64,000 nt of DNA, taken from the NCBI RefSeq assembly GCF_009754945.1, contig NZ_WPIN01000003.1:124001-188000 (forward strand). Direction: 5' to 3'. This document shows positions 36,379 to 45,305 of this stretch, piece by piece. Under the pieces are notes generated by a model that saw only the letters and a list, made by a program, of their open reading frames with translations, searched no databases and was not told where the DNA came from. Made by a program: the position numbers and the translations under genes. Numbering within the stretch: position 1 is the stretch's first letter; the number at the start of each line of letters is the position of its first letter. The stretch comes from Spirosoma arboris. GTDB lineage: Bacteria; Bacteroidota; Bacteroidia; Cytophagales; Spirosomataceae.

Positions 36379-36736
36379 GGTGTTCTAATTTGGTAAAGCT
36401 GACTCATCGAGCCAGCACAATTGGGGGATTCCTGTTCTCTTTATATTGGTATCGTCCACCGGCTAGAACTGCCTGTGTTTTTCTTATATATCGCAGTGAA
36501 TAGGCTTTCCGTTGCATCCCGGAGGCCGTTTGGGATAAATCAGGCGACCATGCTAGTCGATAAAGTAGCTTGTTCGACGAAGCGATCAAAAAAATTTACC
36601 AGTCATTTAGAGGAAAGTTGAGCGGGTTTAGCTGCTAAAAATCGGCATTCGACCAGATGGGACTATATGCCCATTAAACGCTGATGAGCCATTCGCTTCT
36701 AAGAATCAGTAACGCACAACTAAACACGTACTGATC
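36379..36736. other. Intergenic region holding the second duplicated leader
   Basis: No gene. From about 36635 it resembles the region before 34248 (CGGCATTCGACCAGATGGG against TGGCATTCGGCCAGATGGG), and 36692-36746 is identical to 34203-34257, with the same ATCAGTA / TACTGAT stem at 36705-36711 and 36729-36735. Confidence 0.6.
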
Positions 36737-37141
36737 ATGAAAAAGATAATTGCAACCGCCCTCACCTTATTCAGCTTAGCGACCACAGTAACTTTCGCTC
36801 AAGGCGTTTATTCAAAACCTTTTGACAATCGCCCTCCTCAATACGGAGGCTCTCGTTACGACAACGATCAATATCAGGACGACATTAAAATCGACCGAAT
36901 CGACGCCATCGTTGGCCTGTCCCGTCGCCAGGAAAAACAGTTGCATAAGATCGAAGACAGTTATGACCGTATTATGCAGACCTCCCGCATGACACCCGAT
37001 GGCCTTCGTCAGCTTCAACTGCGCAAACGTCAGGATATGCTGGCCGTATTAACGCCAATCCAACGTGATCGGTTATTTGCCGCTCAGCAACCTAACCGGT
37101 ACAACAGGAATCAGCCCGGCCCTTATGGCCGCCGGGGCTAA
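36737..37141 (+). CDS. Small exported protein, paralog 2, unknown function
   Basis: A 134-residue paralog of the 34248 gene. The signal peptide and first mature residues (LFSLATTVTFAQGVYSKPFDN, nearly identical) and the helical core (LQLRKRQDMLAVLTPIQRDRLF) are the best kept parts; the linker and tail have drifted (YGG and PYGRRG). The protein divergence compared with the unchanged leader suggests that the leader is under selection or gene conversion. Function unknown. Confidence 0.65.
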   Translation: MKKIIATALTLFSLATTVTFAQGVYSKPFDNRPPQYGGSRYDNDQYQDDIKIDRIDAIVGLSRRQEKQLHKIEDSYDRIMQTSRMTPDGLRQLQLRKRQDMLAVLTPIQRDRLFAAQQPNRYNRNQPGPYGRRG

Positions 37142-37156
37142 TGCACGGTATAAAGT

Positions 37157-37195
37157 AAAAAAGAGGGCCCGGTAAGTTACCAGGCCCTCTTTTTT
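37157..37195 (+). terminator. Rho-independent terminator
   Basis: AAAAGAGGGCC and GGCCCTCTTTTTT arms with a further GGTAA/TTACC inner pair, 16 bases after the stop; a textbook hairpin plus T-run. Confidence 0.9.
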
Positions 37196-37386
37196 ATAGG
37201 TCTATTTTACATTGCGACGCCTACAAACTTGTTGATTACCAGAAAAAAACGGGAAATTCCCCCTACTTTACCTATAGTAGTTTCAGTAGCTTTATCGGCT
37301 TGTTGCATCATTTCGTTTTGCTTCTAATACCCGATATAGTCCAGTTCGGCTCTTCCTGTACGATTATTCCTAAACGCCTATCAACT

Positions 37387-38997
37387 ATGCCTTTCTTTGA
37401 TCTTCATTGCCATCCTTCATTTAAATCTGGCCTACTCAACGACGATGTGGCGTCATGCCCAAATCCGGTCGATGCCGTCGATATAAAGCTGAATGTTCCT
37501 TTTTCGGAATGCGTTGAGCAGCTTGTTGGAAACTCGCTGGATTCACAGGCAAGCTTTGGGCAAATACCCGGTGGCAGTTTAGTTGTCGCCAGTTTTCTAG
37601 CCTTTGAGCGCGTCTATGCCTTCGTCGACGATTTGAAGAAAATAAAAAACCTGGGCACGCATATTCTTGAAAATATGCAAAATCAGGTAAAAGACTATCA
37701 TCATATTCTGATTGATCGAGACATTGCTCATTTTCAGAGTTTTATAAAAAATCAGGCAAATCGGCGCCACTATCAATTACTGACCAGCATAACCGAGTAC
37801 CCGGCGAATCCAGATCCTAACACGGTTTATGTAGTCGCTTCTATAGAAGGCGGCCATAATTTCTATACCCGAAAAGATTTGGTCGAGCAGGAGAAAAATC
37901 CACAGGAAATTATTGACGCGCTTATTACCTGGAAAAAGAACTCAAAAGATCACCCCGACAAATTTCCCCGGCTGTTTTACATTACAATGACCCACCATGG
38001 TCAGAATGTACTGGCCAACCACGCCTGGGCTATTCCCATTCGATTTGCAGCTAATAAAGTCGACGTGGGCACCTTTGATCCAACGGGGAATGGAATGAGT
38101 GCGTTTGGGGAAACGTTTCTGAAAGTTGCTCTACGCGAAACACCAACGGAAAACCGGATTCTGGTTGACGTAAAACACCTGAGCCTCGCATCCCGCAAAC
38201 GCGTATATGAAATTTTTCAGGCGGACCCCACTTTAACCGATGTACCACTTATAGCAACCCATATGGGCGTAGCGGGTTGCTCATGGGATACGCCACCCAT
38301 TGCCAAAGGGGGTATTCGCCAACCTGGTGATCGCCCCAAAAATACAATTGTTAAGTACAAGCCGATTGGGGGATTTCTACGTGAAAAATCTCCCGGAGAG
38401 TTGGTCAATATTCCGTTTAATCCATGGTCAATTAATTTATACAATGAAGACATTGTTCAGATTATGCGAACAAGGGGATTGATTGGCATTTCCATGGATC
38501 GACGAATCATAGGGTCAACACTCGCCAATAAGGACGTTGAAGATGAGCGTTTTAGCAAAGAAGAATTTCCTAAGGACTGGGTGGAGAATCCTACTACGTT
38601 TTCTTTTTACCCGCAGAACTCACTGCCGAATCTTTTTAATGGACAACCCTCCCCTAGCCTTCACGATCTGTGGACGTTTTGCCAGTCAGTGATTCATATC
38701 GTGCTGATAACTGAGTTGGCTAAGAACGAAGGGAAAGTGCCGGCAGACCTTAATCCCTGGGATCATATCTGTCTTGGTTCGGACTATGATGGTCTGATTT
38801 CAGCCCTAAAAAAAGCACCTACCGCCGATCATCTGGACAGTTTGTTTGGGGAGGATATGAAATCTACGCTCACTGCAATGGTCGCTCATTTGAATGGAAC
38901 TCAGGTTACCTTAAATCCCATACAGGTACCCAACGATATTGTGGAAAAGTTGAGCATTAGCAATGGGCGTGCCTTTCTGGAAAAGCACTTTGTTTAA
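37387..38997 (+). CDS. Membrane dipeptidase-like (peptidase M19/amidohydrolase) protein
   Basis: A 536-residue cytoplasmic metal-dependent hydrolase. The start at 37387 puts the metal motif at once: FFDLHCHPSF with H7 and H9. Later landmarks are VASIEGGHNF near residue 160, ILVDVKHLS near 258, IATHMG near 292 and CLGSDYDGLI near 462, the last being the M19 signature. The first motif is HxH rather than the usual HxD of renal-type dipeptidases, and the protein is some 150-180 residues longer than most M19 members. The substrate may therefore not be a dipeptide. Confidence 0.7.
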   Translation: MPFFDLHCHPSFKSGLLNDDVASCPNPVDAVDIKLNVPFSECVEQLVGNSLDSQASFGQIPGGSLVVASFLAFERVYAFVDDLKKIKNLGTHILENMQNQVKDYHHILIDRDIAHFQSFIKNQANRRHYQLLTSITEYPANPDPNTVYVVASIEGGHNFYTRKDLVEQEKNPQEIIDALITWKKNSKDHPDKFPRLFYITMTHHGQNVLANHAWAIPIRFAANKVDVGTFDPTGNGMSAFGETFLKVALRETPTENRILVDVKHLSLASRKRVYEIFQADPTLTDVPLIATHMGVAGCSWDTPPIAKGGIRQPGDRPKNTIVKYKPIGGFLREKSPGELVNIPFNPWSINLYNEDIVQIMRTRGLIGISMDRRIIGSTLANKDVEDERFSKEEFPKDWVENPTTFSFYPQNSLPNLFNGQPSPSLHDLWTFCQSVIHIVLITELAKNEGKVPADLNPWDHICLGSDYDGLISALKKAPTADHLDSLFGEDMKSTLTAMVAHLNGTQVTLNPIQVPNDIVEKLSISNGRAFLEKHFV

Positions 38998-39133
38998 CTC
39001 AAAACACCAGTCATTCCACTTAGTGCTTTGCCGACAGGCCGTATGTAAACTACAATGTTAAATTATTGAATTAAGGTACTTCGATTGACGGAAGGCGGTA
39101 CTTTTGCGCACAATTTAGTTACGCAACGTATTG

Positions 39134-40522
39134 ATGAGCCCATCTGATCCACTGAATTTTGACCGCCATGCGTTCGGCCCCGACTTTGTTTGGGGAACCG
39201 CTACCGCTGCTTACCAGATTGAAGGAGCCGTTGACCGCGACGGGCGAACACCCTGCGTCTGGGATACCTTTGGCCGGCAGAAAGGGAAGATCAAAACAGG
39301 CGAAACGGCTGATGTAGCCTGCGAATTCTATGACCGGTATGAGTCCGATCTTTTGTTACATAAAGAACTAGGGTTCAATGCCTTTCGATTCTCACTGTCG
39401 TGGTCCCGCATTCTGCCCGATGGCGTTGGCCCGAATCAGGGCGGACGCATCAACGAAGCCGGACTTGCTTTTTATGACCGGCTAATTGACCATTGCCTTA
39501 GTCTGGACATTACGCCCTGGATCACACTTTACCACTGGGATTTGCCGCAGGCGCTTGAGCTAAAAGGTGGGTGGCCAAACCGAAAAATTGTCGACTGGTT
39601 TGCCGAGTTTACCGATGTCTGCACCAAGGCATTTGGCCACAAAGTGAAGCACTGGATTATCCTGAATGAACCACTGGCGTTTTCGGTACTGGGTTATTTT
39701 ACGGGCCAGCATGCGCCGGGGCGACGGAGCTTTCGAAATCTGCTCCCCGTTATCCATCATACTGCCCTTGCTCAGGCCGAAGGTGGGCGCGTCGTTCGGC
39801 GTAACGTGCCCGATGCACAGGTGGGTACAACGTTTTCCTGCTCCCCCATCGATCCGTTTACCCCCAGCGACCAGGCGGCTGCTATCCGGGTGGATGCGCT
39901 CATGAATCGACTTTTTATTGAACCTGCTCTTGGACTGGGCTACCCAAAAGAATTGCCTTTTCTGGCTGGCATTGCCAAAAAAGTGGCCAAACCCGGCGAT
40001 ATAGAACGACTCGCGTTCAACTTCGACTTCGTTGGACTCCAGCATTATTTCCGGGCGGTTGTGGAGCAGTCGTATTTTATGCCTTATCTGTGGGCCAAAG
40101 ACGTGTCGCCCCTCCGACGAAATGTACAAACCATCACAGAGATGGGTTGGGAGGTTTACCCTGAAAGCATGTACCGGATTATTCGGCAATTCGACCAGTA
40201 CGAAGGTGTCAAAAAAATCTACATCACCGAAAGTGGAGCCGCTTTCTACGACCGGGTTGAACAAGGTGCCGTGAACGATAAAGCCCGCATTGACTATCAT
40301 CAGAATTACCTCCAACAAGTTCTCCGGGCCAAGCAGCAAGGCTCTCCAGTCGAAGGCTACTTTGCCTGGACATTCCTGGACAATTTTGAATGGGCTGAAG
40401 GATACCGACCTCGTTTCGGTCTGGTGTACGTCGATTTCCGAACGCAGCAACGAATTGTGAAAGCGTCGGGACGTTGGTTTCAGCAACTCCTTGCCAAAAA
40501 GTCATTTGTGAGTAAATACTAA
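39134..40522 (+). CDS. Beta-glucosidase, glycoside hydrolase family 1
   Basis: A 462-residue cytoplasmic GH1 enzyme that releases glucose from beta-glucosides. It opens with the family signature FVWGTATAAYQIEGA. The acid/base glutamate is E179 in ILNEP, and the nucleophile is E366 in YITESGAAF (usually ITENG). The late FAWTFLDNFEWAEGY segment binds the glycone. The start at ATG 39134 is used instead of the TTG one codon earlier. A TACTTTTG box at 39099-39106 is a possible -7 element but has no TTG at the right spacing. Confidence 0.93.
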   Translation: MSPSDPLNFDRHAFGPDFVWGTATAAYQIEGAVDRDGRTPCVWDTFGRQKGKIKTGETADVACEFYDRYESDLLLHKELGFNAFRFSLSWSRILPDGVGPNQGGRINEAGLAFYDRLIDHCLSLDITPWITLYHWDLPQALELKGGWPNRKIVDWFAEFTDVCTKAFGHKVKHWIILNEPLAFSVLGYFTGQHAPGRRSFRNLLPVIHHTALAQAEGGRVVRRNVPDAQVGTTFSCSPIDPFTPSDQAAAIRVDALMNRLFIEPALGLGYPKELPFLAGIAKKVAKPGDIERLAFNFDFVGLQHYFRAVVEQSYFMPYLWAKDVSPLRRNVQTITEMGWEVYPESMYRIIRQFDQYEGVKKIYITESGAAFYDRVEQGAVNDKARIDYHQNYLQQVLRAKQQGSPVEGYFAWTFLDNFEWAEGYRPRFGLVYVDFRTQQRIVKASGRWFQQLLAKKSFVSKY

Positions 40523-40547
40523 TTGGACTCGGTTAACCATTCAGAAA

Positions 40548-40581
40548 TTGATCAATTTATTAATCTGAATGCTTATCTTTG
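40548..40581 (+). promoter_or_regulatory. Promoter of the antitoxin gene
   Basis: TTG at 40548-40550 and TATCTTTG at 40574-40581, 23 bases apart, fit the Bacteroidota promoter pattern and lie 43 bases before the antitoxin ATG. Confidence 0.5.
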
Positions 40582-40624
40582 ATTAATTATTATCATTTGA
40601 CAGTAAAAAAACTATCAAATAACT

Positions 40625-41065
40625 ATGCAGGTATCTGTTCAAAAAATTATAGATGGACTGGGAGGAGATCGATTTATCAAGCGTTCCGTTCGGCATGAAT
40701 TTGATCTTATTGACATGGTGAACGAAGGAATACCTATGGAATCAGTGGCGTTTCTGCAAAACAATTTTGGCTTTACCAATAAAGAAATGAGCCAAATCCT
40801 GTCTATTTCAGAGAGTACTTATCAGCGTCGGGTTCGTGCGAAATCACGATTAACGCAGGATGAAACAGAAAAAGCTATCTCTTTAGCAGAGGTGTATGAA
40901 AAAGGTATGGAGGTTTTTGAAGATAAAGAAGACCTTGAGTACTGGCTAAACTCCCCCATCCCAGCTTTGCAGGATAAAAAGCCAATTCAATTGTTAGCAT
41001 CGATGATTGGGCGCAAGCAGGTAATGAATGTACTCAATGCCTTATTACATGGTCTCTTTTCCTAA
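40625..41065 (+). CDS. Antitoxin of the MbcA/ParS/Xre family
   Basis: A 146-residue antitoxin that neutralises the RES toxin encoded downstream. Residues 40-85 hold a Xre-like helix-turn-helix (SVAFLQNNFGFTNKEMSQIL, SISESTYQRR). The C-terminal toxin-binding domain (formerly DUF2384) is clear: DLEYWLNSPIPALQDKKPIQLL, then the GRKQVMNVL helix and terminal HGLF. In this family the antitoxin also represses its own promoter. It is 90 bases upstream of the toxin, a wider gap than the few bases usual in such operons. Confidence 0.9.
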   Translation: MQVSVQKIIDGLGGDRFIKRSVRHEFDLIDMVNEGIPMESVAFLQNNFGFTNKEMSQILSISESTYQRRVRAKSRLTQDETEKAISLAEVYEKGMEVFEDKEDLEYWLNSPIPALQDKKPIQLLASMIGRKQVMNVLNALLHGLFS

Positions 41066-41076
41066 TTTCCGATTAT

Positions 41077-41150
41077 ACAAAAAATAGGTTAGTGTACATA
41101 ACAAAAATAAGTTATCAACCACTTTTCACAAAAATAGGCACATATCTTTG
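41077..41150 (+). promoter_or_regulatory. Three direct repeats and a -7 box before the RES toxin
   Basis: ACAAAAAATAGG (41077-41088), ACAAAAATAAG (41101-41111) and ACAAAAATAGG (41128-41138) recur every 24-27 bases, followed by TATCTTTG at 41143-41150, six bases before the toxin ATG. The layout suggests a separate regulated promoter making a leaderless toxin message. No TTG is found upstream at the right spacing. Confidence 0.4.
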
Positions 41151-41155
41151 CCTGC

Positions 41156-41608
41156 ATGAAGCTGTACCGAATTACAAAAACGAAGTATGCCAATGATTTG
41201 CAGGGAACCGGAGGCTTATATGGACCCGGCCGCTGGCATCGTGAAGGTACTCAGCTCCTTTATCTGGCTGAGCATGTATCCCTAGCCAAACTGGAAGTAT
41301 TAGCGAATTCTCGAATAATACCAAAAAATCAATCATTAGTAACGGTCGAGATTCCTGCCGACGCTACCATTACAGTTGTCAACAGCAACGATCTTCCAAT
41401 TGACTGGGAGAAACTACCTTACCTGGAAGAACTAGCTACTAGAACAGATCGATGGATCGCTGAGCAGAAATTCTGGATAATGCGCGTTCCATCTGCTCAT
41501 GCGCCAATCGAATTCAACTTCCTTCTTAATCCCTTCCATCCTGAACACTCAAAGCTCAAACTTATTAGTATTGAGCCACATCCATTCGACCCAAGGTTAA
41601 AGGAATGA
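41156..41608 (+). CDS. RES domain toxin (NAD+-degrading)
   Basis: A 150-residue RES-domain protein, partner of the Xre antitoxin. It starts with the usual LYRITKTKYANDL (first conserved Arg, R4), then GGLYGPGRWHREGTQLLYLAEHVSLAKLEVL with the conserved Glu, and ends PFHPEHSKLKLISIEPHPFDPRL. Studied members (MbcT, ParT and Pseudomonas/Photorhabdus Res toxins) destroy or transfer from NAD+ and stop growth unless the antitoxin is present. Length and motifs fit a functional toxin. Confidence 0.92.
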   Translation: MKLYRITKTKYANDLQGTGGLYGPGRWHREGTQLLYLAEHVSLAKLEVLANSRIIPKNQSLVTVEIPADATITVVNSNDLPIDWEKLPYLEELATRTDRWIAEQKFWIMRVPSAHAPIEFNFLLNPFHPEHSKLKLISIEPHPFDPRLKE

Positions 41609-41980
41609 TTTATTCATTCAGTAAACGTCGATGAAGTTGAGTGTAGACTCATAGACTTATTGCTTGCGCCCACTCAGTAAAAAACAATAACAATTCAGCA
41701 TCTATCTGCTTATGTATCAGGAATCTCACCCATTTCTGTTTGATCGATGTTCATTGATCAGTGACTAAGTAGTTTAATTCTGATTTATGGCGCAATTGCC
41801 CATGAAACCTAGTTGACTGAATAGCCCTGATCATCCATAGACGCTTAAATAAACATTCACGTTGACGTTTATTTATAAATCTTCGGTCAGATCAAAAATT
41901 TATAGAAGAACATGGGTTACTTTTCTTATTTAAACGAATTAATAATCAAACAATCTGACTAACTCAAATTCATTGCAACC
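41609..41980. other. Intergenic region after the toxin
   Basis: About 370 AT-rich bases, no gene, RNA or family repeat recognised. It should hold the promoter of the small lipoprotein that follows. Confidence 0.4.
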
Positions 41981-42178
41981 ATGGCAAAATCTGCATTCTT
42001 CCTTCTCTCCATGATGGCTTTAGCAACAGCTTGCTCGAGCACCAAAACCGAAACCACTGAAACATCAACAACGGTAACGGATTCGACTTCGACGATGAGC
42101 ACGGATTCAACGAAAATGGCGGGTGATTCGACATCGACCATGATGAGCGACACAACTAAGAAAGATTCGATCAAGTAA
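41981..42178 (+). CDS. Small Ser/Thr-rich lipoprotein
   Basis: A 65-residue lipoprotein: signal peptide SAFFLLSMMALATAC with the lipidated Cys near residue 18, then a tail made almost wholly of Ser, Thr, Asp and Met (repeats around DSTSTM). No domain is visible; a flexible surface-attached tail is all that can be said. It is followed at once by a strong terminator, which supports its being a real gene. Confidence 0.6.
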   Translation: MAKSAFFLLSMMALATACSSTKTETTETSTTVTDSTSTMSTDSTKMAGDSTSTMMSDTTKKDSIK

Positions 42179-42191
42179 TCGATTTTCTTTT

Positions 42192-42235
42192 TTCAACGAC
42201 AAAGGCCCTCAATCAGGAGGGCCTTTGTCGTTGAA
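42192..42235. terminator. Two-way terminator between small lipoprotein and pgl
   Basis: Perfect 19-base arms (42192-42210 and 42217-42235) with loop AATCAG and GC core AAAGGCCCTC, between convergent stops. Confidence 0.9.
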
Positions 42236-42255
42236 GGATATAGGTAATTCTTCGA

Positions 42256-42990
42256 TCAGGAGTAGCTGTTTGTTAAATAGGCTGCTGCCTTCTCATCGAT
42301 CAGCCAAACCAGGTCGCCATGCACAGGTTTGATAATCTGCGACGGGTATTTATCGGGGTTGTAGTTTCCTTCCAACACTTCATGCAAGGGTTCGGCTTTT
42401 TTCGGGCCAGCCACTAAAAATAATACACATGACGCTCGATTCGCGATTGGCGCCGTCAGTGTTAGGCGAAACATGTTCTGCTGCGTCAGAAAATAGGCTT
42501 TCGTCCAGGCAGTTTGTTCATGAACGACTTCTGTACCCGGAAAGAGTGAAAGCGTATGGCCATCGTCGCCCATGCCAAGCAGAATGAGATCGAACGTAGG
42601 ACCAGTCTCCTCAAAGTATTCGTGCAGAATACGGTCATAATCAGCGGCAGCCGCAGCGGGTTCGAGGTCGGTACGCCAGACGTGAATTTGATCTTCAGGT
42701 GTATAAACATGGCCCAGCAGTGTGTCGTAGGCCATACCTGCATTGTTCTGCTCATCGTCGATAGGTACGTAGCGTTCATCGCCCCAGAATACGTGCAGTT
42801 GCAGCCAGGGAATTTCGTTTACGTAGGGGGATTTAGCCAATAGCTCATGCAGCGCTTTAGGCGTACTTCCCCCCGATAGAGCAATAGTAAATCGATCCTG
42901 TTTTTTCAGAACCTCTTTGATGCGTTTCGCAATAAAATCGGCCGCTGCTTTGGCCAATTCAGTGGGGTTCTTTTTAATAATGAGTTGCAT
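42256..42990 (-). CDS. pgl: 6-phosphogluconolactonase (DevB/SOL type)
   Basis: Hydrolyses 6-phosphogluconolactone in the second step of the oxidative pentose phosphate pathway; 244 residues, cytoplasmic. Motifs: TIALSGGSTPKALHELLA near residue 38, then LHVFWGDERYVP near 64, DLILLGMGDDGHTLSLFPGT near 130 and the later ANRASCVLFLVAGPKK. It lies downstream of zwf on the same strand with only a cupin gene between, so the pathway's first two enzymes are encoded together. Confidence 0.93.
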   Translation of the reverse strand: MQLIIKKNPTELAKAAADFIAKRIKEVLKKQDRFTIALSGGSTPKALHELLAKSPYVNEIPWLQLHVFWGDERYVPIDDEQNNAGMAYDTLLGHVYTPEDQIHVWRTDLEPAAAAADYDRILHEYFEETGPTFDLILLGMGDDGHTLSLFPGTEVVHEQTAWTKAYFLTQQNMFRLTLTAPIANRASCVLFLVAGPKKAEPLHEVLEGNYNPDKYPSQIIKPVHGDLVWLIDEKAAAYLTNSYS

Positions 42991-42998
42991 AGTATTTC

Positions 42999-43066
42999 TT
43001 TTGACAGGATTGACAGGATGAACAGGATTAGTTTTTTCGGAGGGAATCCTGTCAATCCTGTCAAAA
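42999..43066. repeat. Foldback repeat, family A (third copy)
   Basis: Three near-tandem units TTGACAGGAT, TGACAGGATG and AACAGGATT, then AATCCTGTCAATCCTGTCAA in opposite orientation. Lies between pgl and the cupin gene, both on the minus strand. Confidence 0.8.
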
Positions 43067-43105
43067 AATTAATCTTTGCCTTCTCGTTAAAAATCAAAAT
43101 GGTCA

Positions 43106-43456
43106 TCAGTAGTTCACAAAGTCTTCGCGCATGGGCGTAAAAATGTCGACCAGCACACCGGCTTCTTCACAAACGGCTCCGTGCCACACATTGGGCGGAA
43201 TATAATACGCATCCCCTGTTCGAACGATGCGGGTTTCGTCGCCAATCATAATCGAAAACGCCCCACTGGCTACGTAGCTCATCTGCGTATGATAATGGCT
43301 ATGAGCTGCACCAATACCACCCGTTTCAAAGGCGACTTTAACCATCATCAGGTTGGCATCGTAGGTCATGATTTTGCGTTTCACGCCTTCCGCTACCTGC
43401 TCCCATGGCAGGCTTTCATCATCGACAAAGAGGGTTGCAAGTTGGGTATTTTCCAT
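43106..43456 (-). CDS. Cupin domain protein
   Basis: A 116-residue single-domain cupin. Motif 1 reads GAAHSHYHTQMSYVASGAFSI (H-x-H-x3-E-like, with Gln in the usual Glu position) and motif 2 is PPNVWHGAVCEE. It should bind a metal in a small beta-barrel; the ligand and role are unknown. Start 43456 gives MENTQLATLF; an in-frame ATG eight codons upstream adds residues without family support. Placed between zwf and pgl, it may be part of their operon, but foldback repeats stand on both sides. Confidence 0.8.
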   Translation of the reverse strand: MENTQLATLFVDDESLPWEQVAEGVKRKIMTYDANLMMVKVAFETGGIGAAHSHYHTQMSYVASGAFSIMIGDETRIVRTGDAYYIPPNVWHGAVCEEAGVLVDIFTPMREDFVNY

Positions 43457-43494
43457 TGTTTCAAGTTTAAGCCGGGCCAATAGTATGGTTTCAA

Positions 43495-43560
43495 GTTCAA
43501 TGTTCCATAGAGCGATTTAGCAACAACAATTTACGCATCAGTCAATATGGAACATCGAAC
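43495..43560. repeat. Foldback repeat (GTTCAATGTTCCATA arms)
   Basis: GTTCAATGTTCCATA (43495-43509) is matched by TATGGAACATCGAAC (43546-43560) with one wobble. A GTTTCAAGTTTAAG unit just to the left extends the degenerate wording. It lies between zwf and the cupin gene. Confidence 0.65.
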
Positions 43561-43575
43561 CTAGTGCTTGGAAAA

Positions 43576-45075
43576 TTATTTCCCCATCCACTGAAATCCG
43601 TCTTTCTCAACGAGTTTCATGGCTGCTTCGGGGCCCCAGGAACCTGGTTCATAATTTGGGAAGTCGGGGGTTTCACTTTCCCAGGCTTCCAGAATTGGCG
43701 TAACCACTTTCCAGGCCGCTTCAACCTGATCGGCCCGCATAAACAGGGTTGCATCGCCAGTCATAACATCGAGCAGCAGCGTTTCGTAGGCTTCCGGCTC
43801 TTGTCCGTCGTAAGCATCTTTATAACTAAACACCATCTCAACCGGGTCGATAGCCAGCGTCTGGCCAGGTCGTTTGGCCTGAAAACGCAGACGAATATCC
43901 ATAGCGGGTTGAATACCAATCGTCAACCGATTCGACTGCCAGCTATGCGTGGCTTCTTCGGGAAACGCGTAATAAGGCGCAGGCTTAAACTGAATGGTGA
44001 TAATAGTCGCTTTTTCGGGCAATGACTTACCGGTACGCAGGTAGAATGGCACATCTTCCCAGCGCCAGTTATCAACAAAAAGTTTGACAGCAGCAAAAGT
44101 CTCGGTTGCCGAATCGGGTTTTACACCTTCTTCTTCCCGATAGCCAGGAATGGCTTTCCCATCTTTCTTTCCGGGGCCATACTGTCCCCGAACGGCCACA
44201 TCCTTTACCTCCTCGGGTTTGATCCGGCGAATCGCATTGAGTACATCTACTTTTTTATTGCGTACCTCGTTAGCTTCAAATGAAATAGGCGCTTCGGTTG
44301 CAACCATACAAAGCATCTGAAGCAGGTGATTCTGAATCATATCGCGCAGCGCACCAGAGCCTTCATAATACCCGCCACGCCCTTCAAGGCCTACGGTTTC
44401 GGCAGCTGTAATCTGCACATATTCAACGTAACGCCGGTTCCAGATGGGTTCAAACAGCGAATTGGCAAACCGAAGTGCCAGAATATTCTGCACGGTTTCT
44501 TTACCCAGATAGTGATCGATACGATAAATCTGCTCCTCGGCAAACAACCCGCCCAGTAGCGCGTTCAGCTCCATAGCGGTTTTAAGATCACGGCCAAAGG
44601 GCTTTTCAACCACGATTCTAACCCTCGATTTATCGCCACAAAGCGCAAGCTTACCAAGGTTAGTCGCAATATCAGGCACTAACTGCGGGGCAACCGCCAG
44701 GTAGAAAACAACATTGGCCGATACGCCCCACTCGCCTTCTTTTTTGGAGACAAAGTCAGACAATTTCGAGTAAGCGGCACTATCGCCAGCGTCCATTTGT
44801 AAGTAGGACACGGCAGGAGCAAACGCTCCCCAGGCGTTATCAGAATCGTTTTTACGCCGGGAAAATGACTGTACCCCTTCTAGTAATCGCTCACGAAAGG
44901 ACTCATCGGTATAGGGGCTTCGGCCCAAACCAACCACAGCAAAGCGGTCGGACAGATACTTATCGAGGTAGAGATTGTAGAGCGCGGGAGTCAGTTTGCG
45001 AAGGTTCAGATCGCCACTGCCGCCAAAGATGAATAAAATGGTGGCAGCTGGGCGCTGATTAGTAGCTGGAATCAT
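43576..45075 (-). CDS. zwf: Glucose-6-phosphate 1-dehydrogenase
   Basis: Oxidises glucose 6-phosphate to 6-phosphogluconolactone with NADP+, the entry to the oxidative pentose phosphate pathway; 499 residues, normal length. The N-terminal nucleotide fold contains [22 protein letters not shown] (GxxGDL), the substrate site RIDHYLGKE is near residue 185, and the C-terminal part shows [16 protein letters not shown] and [13 protein letters not shown]. In the same direction as the cupin and pgl genes; no gnd (6-phosphogluconate dehydrogenase) is in the window. Confidence 0.95.
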   Translation of the reverse strand: MIPATNQRPAATILFIFGGSGDLNLRKLTPALYNLYLDKYLSDRFAVVGLGRSPYTDESFRERLLEGVQSFSRRKNDSDNAWGAFAPAVSYLQMDAGDSAAYSKLSDFVSKKEGEWGVSANVVFYLAVAPQLVPDIATNLGKLALCGDKSRVRIVVEKPFGRDLKTAMELNALLGGLFAEEQIYRIDHYLGKETVQNILALRFANSLFEPIWNRRYVEYVQITAAETVGLEGRGGYYEGSGALRDMIQNHLLQMLCMVATEAPISFEANEVRNKKVDVLNAIRRIKPEEVKDVAVRGQYGPGKKDGKAIPGYREEEGVKPDSATETFAAVKLFVDNWRWEDVPFYLRTGKSLPEKATIITIQFKPAPYYAFPEEATHSWQSNRLTIGIQPAMDIRLRFQAKRPGQTLAIDPVEMVFSYKDAYDGQEPEAYETLLLDVMTGDATLFMRADQVEAAWKVVTPILEAWESETPDFPNYEPGSWGPEAAMKLVEKDGFQWMGK

Positions 45076-45216
45076 AAGTCGATTGTATTGACGGGGCGCA
45101 AATTACCTACACGCCCTATACTGAACAAATTTACAGGTCTGCAGATTTCCAGAAGGTTGTCCACAAACCTCGCTTTACTTTCCGGGTAAACCATTCCAAC
45201 GAACTTTTTTGTTCAG

Positions 45217-45244
45217 TTCGCCCAATATTATTTCAGTTGGCGAA
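45217..45244. promoter_or_regulatory. Possible operator upstream of the sensor kinase
   Basis: TTCGCCCAA (45217-45225) and TTGGCGAA (45237-45244) are inverted with one base unpaired, in the divergent gap between zwf and the kinase. It could bind a dimeric regulator; this is inference from symmetry alone. Confidence 0.3.
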
Positions 45245-45305
45245 TTATCTTTATCTGTTTTATATAAACTATTTTGCTACATAACCACCTTCGCCGTAAA
45301 CTAAC

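Noticed and set aside
39560..40486. A 308-codon open frame on the minus strand
   Set aside because: It lies wholly opposite the GH1 gene, has no recognisable motif or start context, and GH1 is certain from catalytic motifs.
40625..41608. Xre/RES pair considered as a new defence system
   Set aside because: It matches the known MbcA/ParS/Xre-RES toxin-antitoxin family; only its intergenic region is unusual.
41609..41980. Gap checked for tRNA or small RNA
   Set aside because: No cloverleaf, terminator or conserved structure could be found by eye.
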